Source: Mycobacterium sp. JS623
Lineage (GTDB): Bacteria; Actinomycetota; Actinomycetes; Mycobacteriales; Mycobacteriaceae
NCBI RefSeq assembly: GCF_000328565.1
Contig: NC_019966.1
Coordinates: 1,860,001 to 1,924,000, forward strand
Direction of reading: 5' to 3'
Length of the DNA: 64,000 bases
Position 1 is the first letter of the stretch. Each line of letters starts with the position of its first letter. The position numbers were made by a program, and so were the translations under genes. Under the pieces are notes generated by a model that was not told the origin of the DNA, ran no database searches, and saw only the letters and a list, made by a program, of their open reading frames with translations. Positions 9,383 through 16,611 of this stretch are shown one piece after another.

Positions 9383-9490
9383 ATGACATGGGCAATAGGC
9401 ATCTCCGCGGCCGTCCTCGCCGGCTTTGCGGTGGACTGGGGTCAGCGCTGGTGCGAGCGTTGGGCTCAAACCCGCGACAAAAATCTGTGA
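9383..9490 (+). CDS. Possible 35-residue membrane peptide between etnE and etnA
   Basis: A short open frame, ATG 9383 to TGA 9490. The N-terminal half is hydrophobic (MTWAIGISAAVLAGFAVDW) and the C-terminal half is charged and Trp-rich (GQRWCERWAQTRDKNL), as expected of a single-pass membrane microprotein. An aaaggcgg ribosome-like site lies about 10 bp upstream. It sits in the otherwise empty 464-bp gap between etnE and etnA. I know no family for it. It could be chance, but codon use resembles the flanking genes and the composition is non-random. Confidence 0.4.
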   Translation: MTWAIGISAAVLAGFAVDWGQRWCERWAQTRDKNL

Positions 9491-9809
9491 TGTCGCGACT
9501 GACGGTCGACGCTGCGTCAAACACGGCGGCCGGAATCGAGTCCAGGTGTTCGAACACAGTTAGGACCGGCCGGCTCAAGTGGATCGTCCGGCACGGCCGG
9601 GTGCGACCTGACCTGACAAGACATGTGGCTGAACGGAAAACGTCATCGCAGGACGATGTGAACCAGGCGGTCACCCGCGAATATCAAGTCCAGACCTTCA
9701 ACGTTGGTTCTCCCGCGCCCCCAACAGGTTTGGGAACCAATCGAAGATCTACAGCGAAGTCAACGACGGAGCTAGTGCCCGCGCTATGAAACAAGAAGGA
9801 GTCGTCTAG
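9491..9809. other. Untranslated stretch before etnA
   Basis: About 320 bp between the possible microprotein and etnA. Longer frames here on both strands have unconvincing composition. It may carry an internal promoter or leader for etnA. A ribosome site (agaagga) lies upstream of ATG 9810. No strong hairpin was seen by eye. Confidence 0.35.
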
Positions 9810-10862
9810 ATGACTGTCAACCACGCGGTACCACAGCGTGAGGTCCTTTCCGGAAACCGGACCTTTACGTGGGTGACGCCAAAGGGGAAACGCCCCACCG
9901 AGTATGAGGATCTCACCGTCGGCCAGCAGTCCACCCCCGCTCAATTCGCATTCCAGGGTTGGCCAGTCCGTTTTGACGACGGTCGCGATCCTTATACCGC
10001 AGGTTCGACCGCCCTGCGGTCATCCGACTGGTATACATATCGCGATCCGAATCAGACGATGAACCGTTCCTACATCGCCGGCGTGCACGAGGCCGAAAAG
10101 GCTTTGCAGAACACGTTTATCGGCGCTGACGCGGCGGGACTGTTCGACTTCGCCAAGCCGGAGTGGGTGAGGGAAGGCCTCGCCAAGCACTACATGACCT
10201 ACCCGTTCGTCGAGTACGGCATGTTCCTCGCGTTGTGCTATGCCGAGCGAGAGGCGCTGTCTGACACCGTTACCTTCTCGATGGTTTTCGAGGCTGCCGA
10301 CAAACTGCGCCACCTGCAGGACGTTGTCTACTACTCGTTCGAACTGGCCGAGGCGCATCCTGACTTCGACGATTCCGACTCCCTTCAGGTCTGGAAGGAA
10401 GATCCGGTATGGCAGGGAGCCCGCGAAGCCATCGAGAATGTCATCGCTCTCGACGACTGGATGGAAGTCGTCGTCGCGTTAAATCTCTGCTTCGATCAGC
10501 TGTTCGGCGAACTGGCAAAGATTGAGTACTTCTCCCGATTCGCCGGCGCCAACGGCGATTTGGTGACGCCTTCGGTCATCGCCTCTTCCGAGGCGGACAC
10601 CGTGAGAACGCGTGCGTGGACGAAGGAACTGATACGTCATCTCGTCGAGGATCCCGAGCACGGCGCCCACAACCGATCCATCATCAGCTCGTGGATTGCG
10701 AAGTGGAACACCTACTCCGTGAAGGCCTGCGATGCGTTTGCCCCGGTTTTCACGCGGGCCCCGGTGCAGCCAACCACCTACGAGGATGCGATGGCCGAGA
10801 TTCGCGCCAAACAGACTCGATACCTCGCCGAAATCAACCTCGAATCCCAACTCGTCAACTAG
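9810..10862 (+). CDS. etnA: Alkene monooxygenase hydroxylase, beta subunit
   Basis: A 350-residue subunit of a soluble di-iron monooxygenase, matching the small hydroxylase subunit of the four-component alkene monooxygenases (EtnA/AmoA). Features include RTFTWVTPKGKRPTEYEDLT near the start, YTYRDPNQTMNRSY and a helical AmoA/TmoE-like body. It has no di-iron ligands of its own; it forms the hydroxylase dimer with EtnC. First gene of the etnABCD block, followed 22 bp later by etnB. The complex oxidises ethene, propene or similar alkenes to epoxides. Confidence 0.93.
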   Translation: MTVNHAVPQREVLSGNRTFTWVTPKGKRPTEYEDLTVGQQSTPAQFAFQGWPVRFDDGRDPYTAGSTALRSSDWYTYRDPNQTMNRSYIAGVHEAEKALQNTFIGADAAGLFDFAKPEWVREGLAKHYMTYPFVEYGMFLALCYAEREALSDTVTFSMVFEAADKLRHLQDVVYYSFELAEAHPDFDDSDSLQVWKEDPVWQGAREAIENVIALDDWMEVVVALNLCFDQLFGELAKIEYFSRFAGANGDLVTPSVIASSEADTVRTRAWTKELIRHLVEDPEHGAHNRSIISSWIAKWNTYSVKACDAFAPVFTRAPVQPTTYEDAMAEIRAKQTRYLAEINLESQLVN

Positions 10863-10884
10863 CCCGAAAGTCAGGTACACCACT

Positions 10885-11214
10885 GTGTCAGCACCCACAC
10901 CCTCCCGCGACCGCACCAAAGTTCGTGACACCGTTGGGATTTCGTTGATCGGAAGCGAAGAGACCAACGTTGCCGTAGACATGGTCGCTGAGCTGATGCC
11001 GGACGCCAAGATCACCGACAACGACGTCTTCTACAAGATCGAGCGTGACGGTCTGCTGAGCTTCGACATGAACGAACTCAGCGATCGACTCGGCAAGCCC
11101 TACACCGTCCACGACTTCCTCGTGAACATGACCACGTACTACGGCCGGATTGTCGTTAAGGATCACGAGATCGAGATCCATTCGGAGATCCTGCCGGAAC
11201 GATTCCGCGACTAA
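10885..11214 (+). CDS. etnB: Alkene monooxygenase coupling/effector protein
   Basis: A 109-residue MmoB/DmpM-family effector protein. Family features are RDTVGISLIGSEETNVAVDM and the closing VHDFLVNMTTYYGRIVVKD. Such proteins bind the hydroxylase without any cofactor and tune oxygen activation and electron transfer. GTG 10885 is the best start, giving the usual family length; a longer frame running back to 10732 lies inside etnA. It sits between etnA and etnC in the canonical order. Confidence 0.92.
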   Translation: MSAPTPSRDRTKVRDTVGISLIGSEETNVAVDMVAELMPDAKITDNDVFYKIERDGLLSFDMNELSDRLGKPYTVHDFLVNMTTYYGRIVVKDHEIEIHSEILPERFRD

Positions 11215-11263
11215 TACACCCCACTACATCCACCGCTAAATCCGCGAAACGGAGTCAACCAAC

Positions 11264-12766
11264 ATGGCTAGTCCCAAACTCGAAGTAGTTCACGAAAAGT
11301 CCAAGAAGTACGACTGGGGCTTCGACTACGCGAAGCCTGACCCGAAATTCCCGACCCGTTACATCATCCCGCCCAAAGGCAAGGACCCGTTCCGGTCGAT
11401 GTTGCGGGGATACGCCGCAATGGAATCCGAAAAGGACAACCGCGTCTATGGAGGCTTGGACAGCAACGTCCGATACCGTAACGCAACGTCCGCCGAGCCG
11501 CGCTTCATCGAAGGTATGAAGTTCGGCATCCCCAGCTTCACCGACGCCGAATACCAGGCCGTCTGCGGGGCCGGGTTCCTGATCGCGTCCATGAAAAACC
11601 AGGAACTCAGACAGGGCTACGCCGGCCAGATGCTCGACGAGGTCCGCCACACCCAGATCGAGGTCGCGCTGCGCAAGTACTACCTGAAGAACTACCACGA
11701 TCCGGCCGGCTTCGACATCGGTCAGATTGGTCTGGGGAACCACCCCGTTGGCACCCTGGCGCGGGCATCGTTTCAGCCGTTCAACACCGGTGACCCGGTG
11801 GAGGTCTCGATGTGTCTGAACATTGTGTTGGAGACGGCTTACACCAACCCGCTGGTGGTCGCGCTGCCCCAGGTCGCCGCGGTCAACGGTGAGCACGCGA
11901 TGCCCACCGCATTCCTGTCGATCCAGTCCGACGAGTCGCGCCACATGGCCAACGGCTACGGCACCCTTATGAGCGTCATCCAGGAGCACGACAACCTGCC
12001 GTTCCTGCAGGAGTCTTTGGACCGTCACTTCTGGCACCAACATCAGTCGATGGACACCCTGGTCGGTGTGCTCTCGGAGTACTTCGCGGTGGAGCGTCCG
12101 TGGGCTTACAAGGATGTATGGGAAGAGTGGGTCGTCGACGACTTCGTCGGCTCGTACATGAGCCGGCTGAGCCCGTTCGGCCTCAAGCCGCCGGCGCGTC
12201 TCGGCGATGTTGCGCGCTTTGTCGACGAAATGCATCACTCCGTGGCGATCGCGCTCGCGGCGATGTGGCCGCTGAACTTCTGGCGGACCGATCCGATGGG
12301 GCCTGCCGACTACGAGTGGTTCGAGAACCACTACCCGGGGTGGACAAAGTCTTACGGCGGCCTGTGGGATGCGTTCCGCGACATGAGCGATCCGTCGTCG
12401 GCCCGGATTCTGCTACAGGAGCTGCCCGCCCTGCCTGCGTTCTGCCAGGTGTGCCACGTTCCGTGCGTGGTGCCGAGTATCCATGCACCCGAGACGCGCA
12501 TCGTCTACGGGGAAGGCAAGAAGTTCGCCGTGTGCAGCGAGGGTTGCGAGTGGATCTTCAACCTCAACCCGACGATCTACTCGGGCTGCGCCAACTGGTG
12601 GGAACGATTCGACGGCATGGACCTGGCCGACGTCATCCTGGCACTGGGCTACGTCCGCCCCGACGGGAAGACCCTGATCGGCCAGCCGCACCTGAACGCC
12701 GAACGGATGTGGACGATCGACGACATCCGCCGGCTGCACTACGAGGTGAAGGACCCGCTGAAGTAA
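11264..12766 (+). CDS. etnC: Alkene monooxygenase hydroxylase, alpha (di-iron) subunit
   Basis: The 500-residue catalytic subunit. Both E/D-ExRH iron-binding helices are visible: QMLDEVRHTQIEV and IQSDESRHMANGYG, giving the carboxylate-bridged di-iron centre that epoxidises the alkene. The C-terminal part (FCQVCHVPCVVPSI, then CSEGCEWIFN) matches the YHS-like cysteine region of TmoA/AmoC-type subunits. Length is normal and the frame is intact. Upstream gene etnB is 49 bp away; downstream, a strong hairpin separates it from etnD. Confidence 0.95.
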   Translation: MASPKLEVVHEKSKKYDWGFDYAKPDPKFPTRYIIPPKGKDPFRSMLRGYAAMESEKDNRVYGGLDSNVRYRNATSAEPRFIEGMKFGIPSFTDAEYQAVCGAGFLIASMKNQELRQGYAGQMLDEVRHTQIEVALRKYYLKNYHDPAGFDIGQIGLGNHPVGTLARASFQPFNTGDPVEVSMCLNIVLETAYTNPLVVALPQVAAVNGEHAMPTAFLSIQSDESRHMANGYGTLMSVIQEHDNLPFLQESLDRHFWHQHQSMDTLVGVLSEYFAVERPWAYKDVWEEWVVDDFVGSYMSRLSPFGLKPPARLGDVARFVDEMHHSVAIALAAMWPLNFWRTDPMGPADYEWFENHYPGWTKSYGGLWDAFRDMSDPSSARILLQELPALPAFCQVCHVPCVVPSIHAPETRIVYGEGKKFAVCSEGCEWIFNLNPTIYSGCANWWERFDGMDLADVILALGYVRPDGKTLIGQPHLNAERMWTIDDIRRLHYEVKDPLK

Positions 12767-12770
12767 ACCT

Positions 12771-12820
12771 GATGGGCCCGTGGCAGCCCCCTTCCCACCT
12801 GCGGGCGCCACGGGCCCATC
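12771..12820. promoter_or_regulatory. Perfect 14-bp inverted repeat between etnC and etnD
   Basis: Left arm 12771-12784 (GATGGGCCCGTGGC) and right arm 12807-12820 (GCCACGGGCCCATC) are perfectly complementary, with a 22-nt loop. The hairpin starts 4 bp after the etnC stop. There is no T-run, so it is not a classical intrinsic terminator. It could slow transcription, protect the etnABC mRNA 3' end or lower reductase expression relative to the hydroxylase. Confidence 0.7.
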
Positions 12821-12870
12821 GACCTCGATCGAGACCCCCACCAACTGGCATGACTGGAGAGCACTACACC

Positions 12871-13902
12871 ATGGGTGACACAGTGACGGTGCAACCGTTC
12901 GGTGAGACATTCCCCGTCGAGCCGGGAGAGACGGTGCTGTCGGCGATCCTGCGCAACGGTCGATTCGTCAAGTACGGCTGCAAGCACGGCGGATGCAGTA
13001 CTTGCCGCGCCGAAGTGGTGGAAGGCGACTTTACACAGAGCGACGGAACATCGTTCTCGCTCAGCGACGCCGACCGCGACGCCGGCGTCGTGCTGCTCTG
13101 CTCGACATACCCCGAAGGCGACCTCGTCGTCGACGTCAGCGACACGATGGATGACCTGACCGACGAGGAATACAACGCCGGGCAGAACATCGTCGAGTTC
13201 ACCGGCACGGTCGACCGGATCGTCGACTACACACACGACATCGCGGGCATCGAGATCAAACTGGACGAACCCTCGAACATCACGTTTGTTCCCGGCCAGT
13301 ATATCGAGGTGCAGGTGCCGGGCTCAGACGACGAGTGGCGGTCGTTCTCGATGGCCAACCCGCCCAGTATCAGTTCGCGCGTGCACCTGGTGGTGCGGGT
13401 CATCCCCGGTGGCCGTTTCACGTCGCAGGTCGGCAAGGAAATCGCCGAGGGTACCACGATGAAACTGCGGGGACCGCTCGGCCAGTTCGCAATTCGGTTG
13501 TCATACCGGCCGATCATCTTCATCGCCGGCGGATCGGGCATCGCCCCGGTGCTTTCGATGCTCGCTGATCTCATCGAGTCGAACAACGAGCGCCCGGCCA
13601 CCTTCCTCTACGGCGCGCGCACGGCCGCCGACCTGCCGATGGTTGACAAACTTCGTGAACTGGAAAACGAACATGACTGGTTCACCTTCATTCCCGCACT
13701 GAGCGATCCCGACGACACGCCCTGGGACGGTGAAACCGGTCTGATCACTGAAGTTCTCAAGCGCCATTTTCCTAGCACGAAGGGCCACGAGTCATACCTT
13801 TGCGGTCCTCCCGCCATGATCGACGCGGCACTTGATGTTCTGACGAGCAGCGGCTGCAAAGACCGTCACATCTTTTTCGACCGCTTTGTCCCGTCCGGAT
13901 AG
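12871..13902 (+). CDS. etnD: Alkene monooxygenase reductase
   Basis: A 343-residue NADH:monooxygenase reductase. The N-terminal plant-type [2Fe-2S] ferredoxin domain has Cys37, Cys42, Cys45 and Cys77 (CKHGGCSTC...LLC). The FAD domain carries RSFSMANPP and the NAD domain IFIAGGSGIAPVLSML, with a C-terminal YLCGPPAMIDA. Electrons pass from NADH through FAD and the cluster to EtnC. ATG 12871 has ggagag 10 bp upstream; ATG 12850 is an in-frame alternative. Fourth gene of the canonical block. Confidence 0.94.
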   Translation: MGDTVTVQPFGETFPVEPGETVLSAILRNGRFVKYGCKHGGCSTCRAEVVEGDFTQSDGTSFSLSDADRDAGVVLLCSTYPEGDLVVDVSDTMDDLTDEEYNAGQNIVEFTGTVDRIVDYTHDIAGIEIKLDEPSNITFVPGQYIEVQVPGSDDEWRSFSMANPPSISSRVHLVVRVIPGGRFTSQVGKEIAEGTTMKLRGPLGQFAIRLSYRPIIFIAGGSGIAPVLSMLADLIESNNERPATFLYGARTAADLPMVDKLRELENEHDWFTFIPALSDPDDTPWDGETGLITEVLKRHFPSTKGHESYLCGPPAMIDAALDVLTSSGCKDRHIFFDRFVPSG

Positions 13903-13949
13903 AAAGCCCTCCCGGAATGTATTCGCCACGCCGAGGAGGCAGGTAGGCC

Positions 13950-14624
13950 ATGCTCAACCTTCGAGAACTACGTTCGGCCTTCCTCGAGAACGACACCGAC
14001 GATGGCTTTTTCAACGATCCCGGCCCTATCTCCACCGACGCTGGCCTATCGCAGCCGGCTGGGTACGTGCTGTCGCCTCGGATATCTACTTTCGGAACCG
14101 GAATCGATGACTATGTAGAACCGGTTACTCGCGAGGTGTTTGTGCAGGATTGCTCGGCGGTCAGCGTCGGCGCACTAACCGCCCCTCGGGTGGAAACCCA
14201 CGTCGGCTTTCTGGTTGGCGCCGCCGTTGTCGACCGTGAGAAGGCGGCAGTGCCTACCGATTACATCGCGTCCGCGTTTCCAGTTCTGCGGCTCGTCGCC
14301 GGTTGCGGGGACTCCGAGTCCGAATCCGTCGCTATCGCCGTTGGCGCACCATCGATTCGCAGGAATGTGTTGCGCGACAGTCTGGCGACACTCAACCGAA
14401 ACGGGCGGGTGGTTGCCGCCGGCGAAGGCGCATCGATGCGACAGTCCCCGTGCGTCGGCATCATTGCGGTCGCACGGATGCTTATTGCGTCTGAGAGTGC
14501 GATGCGGCGCGGTCATATCGTGCTGACGGGCAGTATGCACCGATCCGTCGCCGCGCAGCCTGGCGATCATTTCCGCACTGATGTATTGGGTTTGGGAAGT
14601 GTGTGCATTCGGTGCGCCGAGTAG
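13950..14624 (+). CDS. Degenerate 2-hydroxypentadienoate hydratase-like protein
   Basis: A 224-residue protein with a C-terminal half like MhpD/TesE hydratases (APRVETHVGFLV, TDYIASAFPVLRLV, GHIVLTGSMHRSVAAQPGDH, GLGSVCIR). It is about 35-40 residues shorter than the family, and the usual metal-binding acidic residues appear lost: the E-A-E position reads E-T-H and the later LEIVDS position reads LRLVAG. It is therefore probably not a working hydratase: either a repurposed non-catalytic protein or a decaying gene. A good ribosome site (gaggaggc) precedes ATG 13950. Its last 20 codons lie in a tandem duplication. Confidence 0.6.
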   Translation: MLNLRELRSAFLENDTDDGFFNDPGPISTDAGLSQPAGYVLSPRISTFGTGIDDYVEPVTREVFVQDCSAVSVGALTAPRVETHVGFLVGAAVVDREKAAVPTDYIASAFPVLRLVAGCGDSESESVAIAVGAPSIRRNVLRDSLATLNRNGRVVAAGEGASMRQSPCVGIIAVARMLIASESAMRRGHIVLTGSMHRSVAAQPGDHFRTDVLGLGSVCIRCAE

Positions 14625-14996
14625 GGCTCCGCAGGCATGCGCCGATGCGCAGGACAGCGAAAGGACCGGCGACCAATGGACGTTCGACGCTCAAGTGATG
14701 GAGTCGCCTCCCTCGCTGTCTTCATCACCAACACGGGCCGGGACATCGCGGCCGGCGATGCGGGTGGATGCGTACACGGTGATCATTTCCGCACCTACGT
14801 ATTGGGGTTGGGAAGCGTGTGCATTCGGTGCGTCGAATAGTGCTCCGAAGGCATGCGTCGATGCGCAGGACAGCGAAAGGACCGGCGACCAATGGACGTT
14901 CGGCACTCCAGCGATGGATTCGCCTCCCTGCGCAGGTTCATCGCAGGGACCGGCCGGGAGATCCCAGTCGGCGATGTGGGCACCAGTGATCAGCCG
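14565..14996 (+). repeat. Degenerate 216-bp tandem duplication
   Basis: Unit 1 is 14565-14780 and unit 2 is 14781-14996, matching strongly over the first 150 bases and more weakly after. Each unit holds the last codons of the hydratase-like gene (DHFRT.VLGLGSVCIRC.E, stop), a spacer with the same gaaagga ribosome site, then a copy of the N-terminal codons of the carboxylase (MDVR.SSDG.ASL). The period is a multiple of three. The copies have diverged, so the event is not very recent. Confidence 0.85.
14676..14840 (+). CDS. Chimeric mini-ORF made by the tandem duplication
   Basis: Translation from ATG 14676, the unit-1 copy of the carboxylase start and with the same upstream gaaagga site, reads a diverged carboxylase N-terminus (MDVRRSSDGVASL). 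It then runs into the unit-2 copy of the hydratase C-terminus (HFRTYVLGLGSVCIRCVE) and stops, 54 residues in all. It probably has no enzymatic role but may be translated and couple the flanking genes. It could equally be inert debris. Confidence 0.3.
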   Translation: MDVRRSSDGVASLAVFITNTGRDIAAGDAGGCVHGDHFRTYVLGLGSVCIRCVE

Positions 14997-16547
14997 TTGA
15001 CAGTCGGCGAGTGGTCAGTCCTCGTCAACGAGTTCGTCAGCAACGCAAGCGAAGAGGCGATTTGGAATGTCGCCACCCCCGATGAAGACAGCCGCGAGTA
15101 CGATGCGATCTTCATCGGTGGGGGAGCGGCGGGCCGCTTCGGTTCAGCCTATCTGCGTGCTCGCGGTGGCCGACAACTGGTTATCGACGCATGGCCATTC
15201 CTTGGCGGCTCGTGTCCCCATCAGGCCTGCGTTCCCCACCACCTCTTCTCCGAATGTGCACGTGAGCTCGACCTGGCACGCACCATGTCCGGCAAGCTCT
15301 GGTACCCCCAATTCGATCCCGACCAGGCGCGGATCCTCGACGTCGTGGAACTATTCAGATCCGGGCGAGTCTTCCCGCACGCCGTGATGAACTGGCAATC
15401 CAAGGAACAGCTGGGGTTGGAGTACGTCCTTAACAGCCGGGCTCGCGTCATCGACGAACACACGGTGGAGGCCGACGGCTACCGATTCCGGGCCAAGAAC
15501 ATCGTCCTGTGCACGGGAGCACGAACCCAGTTACCCGCCATTGCCGGAACAGAACTCGAGAACGTCTACGATTTCGCGTCACTGGTCGACAAGCTGGACT
15601 ATGAACCCAGTCGATGCGTGGTCATCGGCGGATCCAAGGTAGCCGTCGAGTACGCATCGTTCTTCCAGGCCACCGGGTGCCAGACCACCATCCTGAGCCG
15701 CCGTCCGGTTCTGACATCGAAGTCGCTGCACCACGTTGACGATGGTCTGCGCGATTACGTCGTCGACATGATGGTTCGTCGGGGAATCACCTTCGAACAC
15801 GGCGTGGAGGTTCTGTCCATCGAGGGCGATCGCCGCGCGAGCAGTGTCTGCTTCCGCGACGGCAATGGATCGCTGCGGCAAGTCCCATGCGACATGGTGT
15901 TCATCGCCACCGGCGAACGGCCGATGTCGGCGCCATTTGTCGAGGCATTGGGCATCGATGTCGACGAGCGCGGGTTCATCACGACCGATCGAACGATGCG
16001 GACGTCCGTCGACTGCGTGTGGGCGGCCGGCGACTTGCTCGCCGGGCCAATGGAGATGTTCAAGGCACGCCGCACGGGGGTAACCGCTGCCCGCAACATC
16101 ATTGGCGACCAGCACGAGATCAACCTGACCGACTACCCCGACTTCCTCCACACGACCTACGAGGTCACCTGGCTAGGTCTGTCCGAGCAGGAGGCGCGGC
16201 AACGGTACAGCAATGTCGTGAAGATCCAGATGCCTCCGGACCGCGTCAACCCGGAGACCTTCCCGCTGCCAGCGGCCGAGGGATCGATGCTGTATTCGTT
16301 TGTCGAGCCCGCACTTTCGGGCTGGTTCAAACTTGTGATCGACGGTGACTCACGGCGCATCGTCGGCGCCCACCATGTGGGATACGGGGCCAAGGATGCG
16401 TTTCAGTACCTCGACTACCTCGTACGCCGGCCAGAGGGCTTCACCATCGACGAAATCGGCGAGCTCAACGAGCTTTACCTCAATCCAGAGCATTTCATTC
16501 AGCTCAGCCGAATTCGCGCCGGGCAGGCACACCTTGAAGACCTCTAA
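14892..16547 (+). CDS. xecC: 2-ketopropyl-CoM carboxylase/oxidoreductase homologue
   Basis: A 551-residue FAD/NADPH disulfide oxidoreductase very like Xanthobacter 2-KPCC, which cleaves 2-ketopropyl-CoM with CO2 to acetoacetate and CoM. Near-identical blocks include REYDAIFIGGGAAGRFGSAY, WPFLGGSCPHQACVPHHLF (redox pair Cys108/Cys113), GPMEMFKARR, NYPDFLHT-like and AHHVGYGAKDAFQYL. At the active-site dyad, Xanthobacter Phe501-LNPT-His506 is Tyr529-LNPE-His534 here, so the family's lost catalytic His is still absent but Phe is replaced by Tyr. ATG 14892 has a gaaagga site; the N-terminus is about 26 residues longer than XecC and lies in the duplicated DNA. Confidence 0.92.
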   Translation: MDVRHSSDGFASLRRFIAGTGREIPVGDVGTSDQPLTVGEWSVLVNEFVSNASEEAIWNVATPDEDSREYDAIFIGGGAAGRFGSAYLRARGGRQLVIDAWPFLGGSCPHQACVPHHLFSECARELDLARTMSGKLWYPQFDPDQARILDVVELFRSGRVFPHAVMNWQSKEQLGLEYVLNSRARVIDEHTVEADGYRFRAKNIVLCTGARTQLPAIAGTELENVYDFASLVDKLDYEPSRCVVIGGSKVAVEYASFFQATGCQTTILSRRPVLTSKSLHHVDDGLRDYVVDMMVRRGITFEHGVEVLSIEGDRRASSVCFRDGNGSLRQVPCDMVFIATGERPMSAPFVEALGIDVDERGFITTDRTMRTSVDCVWAAGDLLAGPMEMFKARRTGVTAARNIIGDQHEINLTDYPDFLHTTYEVTWLGLSEQEARQRYSNVVKIQMPPDRVNPETFPLPAAEGSMLYSFVEPALSGWFKLVIDGDSRRIVGAHHVGYGAKDAFQYLDYLVRRPEGFTIDEIGELNELYLNPEHFIQLSRIRAGQAHLEDL

Positions 16548-16611
16548 TTGGAGGATGGGCTCATGTGCCTCGTGGAGACAGCGAGTTCAATCGCCGCAGT
16601 CGGACCACGCC

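Noticed and set aside
9346..9789. A 147-codon frame filling the etnE-etnA gap
   Set aside because: It starts directly at the etnE stop, has Arg/Ser/Thr-rich composition with no recognisable domain, and overlaps the more protein-like 35-residue frame.
12771..12820. A rho-independent terminator after etnC
   Set aside because: The hairpin is strong but no T-rich tract follows, and etnD is expected to be co-expressed; listed as a regulatory hairpin instead.
14581..15000. A 139-codon repeat-containing protein in a third frame across the duplication
   Set aside because: It is the out-of-frame reading of the duplicated hydratase tail and carboxylase start; its repeats come from the DNA duplication and not from protein function.
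14892..16547. Ordinary mycothiol, glutathione or mercuric reductase
   Set aside because: The SCPHQACVPHH redox segment, the absence of the C-terminal catalytic His-Glu dyad, and block-by-block similarity to Xanthobacter 2-KPCC point to the carboxylase instead.
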